Source: an uncultured Allobosea sp. (GTDB lineage Bacteria > Pseudomonadota > Alphaproteobacteria > Rhizobiales > Beijerinckiaceae). From it: 39,007 nucleotides of DNA. The DNA is taken from assembly GCF_945957345.1 (NCBI RefSeq), contig NZ_CAMFKW010000048.1:1-39007 (forward strand). Direction: 5' to 3'. The notes beneath the pieces are model-generated. The model was not told where the DNA came from and ran no database searches. It saw only the letters and a program-made list of their open reading frames with translations. Positions 33,790 to 39,007 of the stretch are shown here, one piece after another (the stretch's first letter is position 1; each line of letters opens with the position of its first letter). The translations under genes were made by a program, and so were the position numbers.

Positions 33790-34538
33790 TGGCCTCCGTG
33801 CTCTGGATGGATCTCACCGCCGAGGAGCTGCGTGCCAAGGCGGCTAAGGACACGATCGTCGTCCTGCCTGTCGCCTCGATCGAGCAGCATGGCCCGCACT
33901 TGCCGGTCGGCGTCGACACGATCCTGTGCGGCGGCGTCTGCAAGGCGGCGGCCGAGCAGGCCAGCGATGTCGACGTCGTCGTCGCGCCGACGCTCTGGTG
34001 CGGCATGGCCGAGCATCACATGGCCTTCGGCGGCACCTTCACCTTCGACATCCCGACCTATCGCGCGGTGCTGCTCGCCTTCCTCAAGAGCATCGAGCGC
34101 CACGGCTTCCATCGCGTCCTGATCGTCAACGGCCATGGCGGTAACATCGCCGCGCTCACCGCCTTCCTGCCCGATTTCGCCCGCGAGACCCGGCTGCATG
34201 TCGAGGCGACCACCTATTTCCTGCTGGCGCAGGACGCCTTTCCGCCGCTGCTGGAAGACCAGAAGGGCGTCCAGCATGCCTGCGAGGTCGAGACATCGAT
34301 GATGATGGTGCTGGCGCCGGGCTCGGTGCGCGAGCCGCGCTTGGCCGAGGCCTTCGGTGCGCGCGATGGCCTGCCGGGACGCCCGACCGTCTCGCGTCAT
34401 CGCTCCTTCCGGGAGGTGACCGAGACCGGGGTGATCGGCGATGCGCGTCGCGCCACGCCCGCGAAGGGGCAGGCCTGCCTCGACGCCTGCGCCGATGCGC
34501 TGGCCGGATTGCTGCGCGAGATGGGGAGGGCCGCCTGA
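33789..34538 (+). CDS. Creatininase family protein inserted in the ugp operon
   Basis: This 249-residue cytoplasmic metal-dependent amidohydrolase-fold protein has the family metal site: E32, H34 and D43 in SIEQHGPHLPVGVDT, the loop LIVNGHGGN (about 115-123), and HACEVETSMMM with the later acidic ligand. Relatives open creatinine, cleave the mycofactocin precursor or deformylate pyrimidine intermediates, so the substrate cannot be guessed safely. The ATG overlaps the ugpA stop, and its stop overlaps the ugpE start, so it is co-translated between the two permease subunits. ugp operons usually run B-A-E-C without it. A role in hydrolysing an amide imported by Ugp is speculation. Confidence 0.88.
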   Translation: MASVLWMDLTAEELRAKAAKDTIVVLPVASIEQHGPHLPVGVDTILCGGVCKAAAEQASDVDVVVAPTLWCGMAEHHMAFGGTFTFDIPTYRAVLLAFLKSIERHGFHRVLIVNGHGGNIAALTAFLPDFARETRLHVEATTYFLLAQDAFPPLLEDQKGVQHACEVETSMMMVLAPGSVREPRLAEAFGARDGLPGRPTVSRHRSFREVTETGVIGDARRATPAKGQACLDACADALAGLLREMGRAA

Positions 34539-35386
34539 TGGTCGAAGACCGCCGCATGGGCGACCTGATCGCCTATGTCATCCTGACGATCGGCGTGCTG
34601 ATTGTCGCCTTTCCGGTCTGGCTCACCTTCGTCGCCTCGACCTGGGATGCCTCGACCGTGATCAACGGCGAGATGCCGCTCTATCCCGGCCCGTATTTCC
34701 TGGAAAATTACAAGCGCATTCTCTTCGTCGGCACGTCGAGCACGACGCGCGAGCCGGTGGCCGTGATGATGCTGAATTCCTTCATCATGGCGATCACGAT
34801 CGCCTTGGGTAAGATCTTCATCTCCGTGCTCTCGGCCTATGCGGTGGTCTATTACCGCTTCCCGTTCCGCATGGCGGCATTCTGGATCATCTTCATCACG
34901 CTGATGCTCCCGGTCGAGGTCCGCATCTTCCCGACCTTCAAGATCGTTTCCGATCTCAACATGCTCGACACCTATCAGGGCCTCGCGATCCCGCTGATCG
35001 CCTCGGCGACGGGCACGCTGCTGTTCCGGCAGTTCTTCATGACGATCCCCGACGAATTGCTCGAAGCCTCGAAGATCGACGGCGCCGGCCCCTTCAAGTT
35101 CTTCAAGGACACGCTGATCCCGCTCTCTATGACGACGATCGCGGCGCTCTTCGTCATCCAGTTCATCTATGGCTGGAACCAGTATCTCTGGCCGCTGCTG
35201 GTGACGACGAAGGACTCGATGCAGACCATCGTCATCGCCATCAAGAAGATGATCGTCACCGCCGACGCTCTGACGGAATGGCAGCTCGCCATGGCCACGG
35301 CCATGCTGGCGATGCTGCCGCCCGTCTTCGTCGTCATCGCCATGCAGAGGCTCTTCGTGAAGGGCCTGGTCGAAACCGAGAAGTAA
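34538..35386 (+). CDS. ugpE: sn-glycerol-3-phosphate ABC transporter permease UgpE
   Basis: This 282-residue second channel subunit has six helices. It has [49 protein letters not shown] and the EAA loop [24 protein letters not shown] (about 174-197), then [13 protein letters not shown], all typical of UgpE/MalG. ATG 34538 overlaps the stop of the creatininase-family gene. The ugpC gene follows after seven bases. Confidence 0.94.
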   Translation: MVEDRRMGDLIAYVILTIGVLIVAFPVWLTFVASTWDASTVINGEMPLYPGPYFLENYKRILFVGTSSTTREPVAVMMLNSFIMAITIALGKIFISVLSAYAVVYYRFPFRMAAFWIIFITLMLPVEVRIFPTFKIVSDLNMLDTYQGLAIPLIASATGTLLFRQFFMTIPDELLEASKIDGAGPFKFFKDTLIPLSMTTIAALFVIQFIYGWNQYLWPLLVTTKDSMQTIVIAIKKMIVTADALTEWQLAMATAMLAMLPPVFVVIAMQRLFVKGLVETEK

Positions 35387-35393
35387 TCCGCGA

Positions 35394-36473
35394 ATGGCCC
35401 AGGTCACTCTCAGCAACGTCAAGAAGGTCTATGCCGGCGGCGTCGAAGCCGTGAAAGGCGTCTCCTTCGACATCCCCGATGGCGGCTTCTGCGTGCTCGT
35501 CGGCCCCTCCGGCTGCGGCAAGTCCACGCTTTTGCGCATGGTCGCGGGGCTCGAGACGATCTCGCACGGTGAGGTCGCGATCGGCGAGCGCGTCGTCAAC
35601 CAGGTCGAGCCGGCCGATCGCGACATCGCGATGGTCTTCCAGAACTATGCGCTCTACCCGCATATGAACATCTACGACAACATGGCCTATGGCCTGCGCA
35701 ATCGCGGCACGCCCAAGGACGAGATCGACAAGCGCGTGAAGGAAGCCGCGCGCATCCTCGCGATCGAGCCCTTCCTGGAACGCCGGCCGCGCCAGCTCTC
35801 CGGCGGCCAGCGCCAGCGCGTCGCCATGGGCCGCGCCATCGTGCGCAAGCCCCAGGTCTTCCTCTTCGACGAACCGCTTTCGAACCTCGACGCGAAACTC
35901 CGCGTGCAGATGCGTGTCGAGATCAAGAAACTGCAGCGCGCGCTCGGCGTCACCGCGATCTACGTCACCCACGACCAGGTCGAGGCGATGACGCTGTCCG
36001 ACAAGCTGGTGGTGATGAATGCCGGCCAGGTCGAGCAGATCGGCCTGCCGGCCGAGGTCTATCGCAAGCCGGCGAGCAAGTTCGTTGCGACCTTCATCGG
36101 CTCGCCGCCGATGAACATCCTGCCCGGCGCGGTCGACGGCCACGGCATCGTCGCACTCGGCGACGCCATCATCGAGGTCCGCGACCTCAGAGAGGACCTG
36201 GCGGTGCAGGCGCCGGTCGAGGTCGGCTTGCGTCCCGAGGATGTCGAGATCGCCTCGGAAGGGCAGGCGGGCTCGCTGCCCTTCGATGTCGAGTTCATCG
36301 AGGAACTCGGCGCGACCCAGCTCTTCCACGGCAAGCTCGCCGGCCAGCCCTTCGTGATGCAGGCGGCGACCGGCGAGGTCGCGGCGCAGGAAGGCCGGCT
36401 CTGGATCACCGTCGATCCCGACAAGGTCCATGTCTTCGATCCGAAGACGGGGGCAAGGCTCGGGAAGGGCTGA
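35394..36473 (+). CDS. ugpC: sn-glycerol-3-phosphate ABC transporter ATP-binding protein UgpC
   Basis: This 359-residue ATPase belongs to the MalK/UgpC class. The N-terminal domain has Walker [10 protein letters not shown] (about 38-46), Q-loop [11 protein letters not shown], signature [10 protein letters not shown], Walker [14 protein letters not shown] and switch THDQVEA. The C-terminal OB-fold/TOBE regulatory domain (about 240-359) includes [12 protein letters not shown] and VGLRPEDVE. It closes the ugp operon; a copy of the four-way-junction element lies directly after it. Confidence 0.94.
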   Translation: MAQVTLSNVKKVYAGGVEAVKGVSFDIPDGGFCVLVGPSGCGKSTLLRMVAGLETISHGEVAIGERVVNQVEPADRDIAMVFQNYALYPHMNIYDNMAYGLRNRGTPKDEIDKRVKEAARILAIEPFLERRPRQLSGGQRQRVAMGRAIVRKPQVFLFDEPLSNLDAKLRVQMRVEIKKLQRALGVTAIYVTHDQVEAMTLSDKLVVMNAGQVEQIGLPAEVYRKPASKFVATFIGSPPMNILPGAVDGHGIVALGDAIIEVRDLREDLAVQAPVEVGLRPEDVEIASEGQAGSLPFDVEFIEELGATQLFHGKLAGQPFVMQAATGEVAAQEGRLWITVDPDKVHVFDPKTGARLGKG

Positions 36474-36483
36474 CACGCTCTTT

Positions 36484-36582
36484 CAGTCATGGTCGGGCTT
36501 GTCCCGACCATCCACGTCTTCCTTCCTTTTCCGGGGCTGGTGTTCAAGACGTGGATGCTCGCCACAAGGGCGAGCATGACGG
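36484..36582. repeat. Dispersed four-way-junction palindromic element, copy 3 (inverted)
   Basis: Opposite orientation to the copies at 3084 and 9534. The left arm has hairpin GGTCGGG-CTTGT-CCCGACC then CCACGTCTT, and the right arm has AAGACGTGG then GCTCGCC-ACAAG-GGCGAGC and CATGACGG. It lies between the convergent ugpC and hemW genes. Confidence 0.9.
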
Positions 36583-36610
36583 CGGTGTTTCCTCCGCGGC
36601 TGAATACGCC

Positions 36611-37810
36611 TCAAGCCGCCAGATCGGCCACCAGCGCATCCAGCAGCAGTGCGCCGTCAGGCGTCGCCGCGAGACGGCCGCCTGCGCGCTCCATCAGCAG
36701 CTTCTCGTCGATCAGGCTGGCGACGCGCTGGGCATTGAGCGCGCGACCCGCGAGAGCCTTGAACACCTGCGGATCGATGCCCTCGACGAGGCGAAGCCCC
36801 ATCAGCAGGTATTCGTCGCCCTGCGCTTCCTCGCTGAGGCGCTCGTCCTCGACCAGGGCGTGGCCCTCGGCCTCGACGCGCTCCAGCCAGACCTCCGGCC
36901 GCTTCTCGGTCGAATGCGCCATCCGGCCTTCCGCCGTCACCAGCCGGCCATGGGCGCCGGGGCCGATGCCGGCATATTCGCCATAATGCCAGTAGACGAG
37001 GTTGTGCCGGCATTCGGCGCCAGGCCGGGCATGGTTCGAGATCTCGTAGACCGGCAGGCCGTGCTTGGCCGTGATCTCTTGCGTCGTCTCGTAGAGCGCG
37101 GCGCCCGCATCATGATCGGGGATGGCGAGCTTGCCGGCGCGGAACAGGCGCTCGAAGGCGGTGCCGGGCTCGATGGTGAGCTGGTAGAGCGAGAGATGCT
37201 CGGCCGCATGGCTGATCGCCAGCTCCAGCTCGGCACGCCACAAGGCGGGCGTCTGCAAGGGCGAGCGGGCATAGATCAGGTCGAAGGAATAGCGCTCGAA
37301 ATACTGGCGCGCGATCGCTACCGCGGCGAGGGCCTCCTCGGCTGAATGCATCCGGCCCAGCGCCTTGAGATCGGCATCGTTCAGTGCCTGCACGCCGAGC
37401 GAGACGCGGTTGACGCCGGCTGCCCGGAAATCGCGGAAGCGCCTGGCCTCGACGCTGGTCGGGTTGGCCTCGAGCGAGACCTCGCAATTGGGATCGACTG
37501 TCCAGTGCTCGCCGATGGCGTCGAGGATTGCGCCGACCGTGCGGCCTTCCATCAGCGAGGGCGTGCCGCCGCCGAAGAAGATCGAGGAGACCGTGCGGCC
37601 CGGCACCAGCGCCGCGCGATGCGCGATCTCGCGGCGGAAGGCGGCGATATAGCGCTGCTGGTCCGGCGGCTGCAGCCGGACATGGCTGTTGAAGTCGCAA
37701 TAGGGGCATTTGGCCAGGCAGAACGGCCAATGCACATAGACGGCGAAGCCCGCATCCGCGGTCGGATGCAGGAGCGATGGCCGCTCGGTCAGGGCGGCCG
37801 GCGCGCTCAA
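36611..37810 (-). CDS. hemW: HemW-like radical SAM protein (heme chaperone; formerly oxygen-independent coproporphyrinogen III oxidase-like)
   Basis: This 399-residue protein has the radical-SAM cluster motif C31-x3-C35-x2-C38 in WPFCLAKCPYCDF, then SSIFFGGGTPSLM, VSLEANPTSV, RVSLGVQALND and the heme-binding HNLVYW (H269) that marks HemW. True HemN has extra N-terminal residues and cysteine context not seen here. The start is TTG at 37810, overlapping the rdgB stop by four bases (TTGA), which fits the conserved rph-rdgB-hemW operon. No upstream ATG is available in a better place. Confidence 0.92.
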   Translation of the reverse strand: MSAPAALTERPSLLHPTADAGFAVYVHWPFCLAKCPYCDFNSHVRLQPPDQQRYIAAFRREIAHRAALVPGRTVSSIFFGGGTPSLMEGRTVGAILDAIGEHWTVDPNCEVSLEANPTSVEARRFRDFRAAGVNRVSLGVQALNDADLKALGRMHSAEEALAAVAIARQYFERYSFDLIYARSPLQTPALWRAELELAISHAAEHLSLYQLTIEPGTAFERLFRAGKLAIPDHDAGAALYETTQEITAKHGLPVYEISNHARPGAECRHNLVYWHYGEYAGIGPGAHGRLVTAEGRMAHSTEKRPEVWLERVEAEGHALVEDERLSEEAQGDEYLLMGLRLVEGIDPQVFKALAGRALNAQRVASLIDEKLLMERAGGRLAATPDGALLLDALVADLAA

Positions 37811-38454
37811 GCCGGCTTCCTCAGGCAGGCGGCAGCGAGCACATGGAAAGCGCGCGCGCGATGCGACAGGCCGGGCGAGCCATCGGCCGGGATGCCGTGT
37901 TTTTCCTCAGCGCTCATCTCGCCGAAGGTCTTGGAGTGGCCATCGGGCAGGAAGATCGGGTCATAGCCGAAGCCGCCGAGGCCGCGCGCCTGCTCGGTCA
38001 CCGTGCCGAAGACGCGGCCTTCGAACAATTCCTGATGCCCATCCGGCCAGGCGATCACCAGTGCCGAGACGAAATGCGCCTTGCGCTTGTCCGGCGTGAT
38101 GGCGCCGCGCTTGGCGAGCTCCATCTGCACGCGCCCGATCGCCGGGGCGAAATCCTTGCCCGGTCCCGCCCAGTTGGCCGAGAACAGGCCGGGTGCGCCG
38201 TCGAGCGCGTCGATGCAGATGCCGGAATCGTCGGAGAGCGCCGGCAGACCACTGGCGCTCGCCGCGGCGACCGCCTTGATCGCCGCGTTCTCCGAGAACA
38301 TGGTGCCATCCTCGACCGGCTCCGGCAGGCCGAGTTCGCCTGCCGAGACCAACTCGATACCATAGGGCGCCAGCAACGCGCGCATCTCGCGCAGCTTGCC
38401 CTGGTTATGGGTCGCGATCACGACCTTGCCGGTGAGGAGGCGGTGCGGGCTCAT
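37807..38454 (-). CDS. rdgB: RdgB/HAM1 family XTP/dITP pyrophosphatase
   Basis: This 215-residue house-cleaning enzyme hydrolyses XTP, dITP and related non-canonical purine triphosphates. Motifs are VIATHNQGKLREM (about 12-24), LSDDSGICIDALDGAPG (catalytic acidic site), GFGYDPIFLPDG and LSHRARAF near the end. The ATG is two bases after the rph stop. Length is normal for the family. Confidence 0.95.
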   Translation of the reverse strand: MSPHRLLTGKVVIATHNQGKLREMRALLAPYGIELVSAGELGLPEPVEDGTMFSENAAIKAVAAASASGLPALSDDSGICIDALDGAPGLFSANWAGPGKDFAPAIGRVQMELAKRGAITPDKRKAHFVSALVIAWPDGHQELFEGRVFGTVTEQARGLGGFGYDPIFLPDGHSKTFGEMSAEEKHGIPADGSPGLSHRARAFHVLAAACLRKPA

Positions 38455-38456
38455 GG

Positions 38457-39007
38457 TCAGGCCACCGCGGCCTTCTGCAGCGTGACGAGCTTGGCGACGC
38501 CGCCCTTGGCGAGCTTCAGCAGCGAGAGAAGCTCCTCCTCGGAGAAGGGGGCGCCTTCGGCCGTGCCCTGCACCTCGACGATGCCGCCGGAGCCGGTGAT
38601 CACGAAATTCGCGTCGGTCTGGGCGCCGGAATCCTCGACATAGTCGAGATCGATCACCGGGTTGCCGGCGACGATCCCGCAGGAGATCGCGGCGACATGG
38701 TCCTTCAGCGGGTTCGTGCCCTTGAGCAGGCCGCGCCCTTCCATCCATTTCAGCGCATCGTGCAGCGCGACCCAGGCGCCGGTGATCGAGGCCGTACGCG
38801 TGCCGCCATCGGCCTGCAGCACGTCGCAATCGACAACGATCTGGCGCTCGCCGATCGCTGTGAGATCGACGACGGCGCGAAGCGAGCGGCCGATCAGGCG
38901 CTGGATTTCCTGCGTGCGACCGGAGGGCTTGCCGGAGGTGACCTCGCGGCGCGTGCGCTCATGCGTGGCGCGCGGCAGCATCGAATATTCGGCGGTGACC
39001 CAGCCCT
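38457..39007 (-). CDS. rph: Ribonuclease PH (N-terminus cut by window edge)
   Basis: The visible 183 codons are the C-terminal part of RNase PH, a phosphorolytic 3' exonuclease that trims tRNA 3' ends. The N-terminus lies beyond the right edge: translation is open through GWVTAEYS at the border, so the internal ATG at 38981 is not the start. Visible motifs are [55 protein letters not shown], and [19 protein letters not shown], which holds the catalytic aspartates. Confidence 0.95.
   Translation of the reverse strand, partial: GWVTAEYSMLPRATHERTRREVTSGKPSGRTQEIQRLIGRSLRAVVDLTAIGERQIVVDCDVLQADGGTRTASITGAWVALHDALKWMEGRGLLKGTNPLKDHVAAISCGIVAGNPVIDLDYVEDSGAQTDANFVITGSGGIVEVQGTAEGAPFSEEELLSLLKLAKGGVAKLVTLQKAAVA

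Noticed and set aside
1..39007. CRISPR arrays, insertion sequences, prophage or attachment sites
   Set aside because: No regularly spaced direct repeats, no transposase, integrase or phage structural motif, and no base-composition break over the length of genes was seen.

Overview
The window is GC-rich (roughly two thirds G+C by eye) chromosomal DNA from an alphaproteobacterium, most likely a member of the Hyphomicrobiales (Rhizobiales), and in style close to Bosea. This rests on the rph-rdgB-hemW gene order, the penicillin-binding-protein-activator / rsmI / yraN / gshB cluster, many ABC transporters with 1-8 base overlaps inside operons, and two kinds of dispersed intergenic palindromes typical of this order. 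No phage, IS element, CRISPR array, rRNA or tRNA gene was seen. The placement is inference, because no search was run.

Layout. 1-3076: an Lrp/AsnC regulator, cut by the window edge, diverges from a three-gene ABC importer (NMT1/SsuA-type binding protein, permease, ATPase). 3343-5508: a DsbD-like thiol:disulfide reductase. 5656-9474: a penicillin-binding-protein-activator-like lipoprotein, divergent from rsmI, yraN-like and gshB. 9634-10416: a MoeB/ThiF-type adenylyltransferase that lacks most zinc cysteines. 10588-19923: a ten-gene, tightly coupled nucleoside operon. It holds a BMP-type binding protein, a double ATPase, a VOC-fold protein, two permeases, cytidine deaminase, purine nucleoside phosphorylase, deoC, deoA and a GhrA-like 2-hydroxyacid reductase. 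20119-22013: a phytase-fold esterase-like protein and an SPW-repeat membrane protein. 22046-25217 (minus): a xylose-type importer, xylF-xylH-xylG. 25337-28299: nth, a DUF2244 protein, a SAM methyltransferase and an Ada-like AraC/MGMT fusion. 28307-31279 (minus): an unknown polytopic membrane protein and a XylX-like FAH-family dehydratase. 31506-36473: a ugpB-A-E-C glycerol-3-phosphate importer with a creatininase-family gene between ugpA and ugpE and a Pho box in front. 36611-39007 (minus): hemW, rdgB and rph (cut by the window edge).

Functionally the window is mostly nutrient scavenging. The nucleoside operon couples uptake to deamination, phosphorolysis and the DeoC aldolase step, but deoB (phosphopentomutase) is absent from the window. 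The xylose importer and the XylX-like protein together hint at oxidative (Weimberg-type) pentose catabolism. The ugp operon looks phosphate-regulated.

The most unusual structure not explained by genes is a family of ~95-100 base intergenic elements (three clear copies plus one divergent relative). Each can fold as a four-way junction. Its two arms share flanks and loop but differ in their hairpin stems with both sides changed together. All three convergent gene junctions longer than 100 bases carry such an element.
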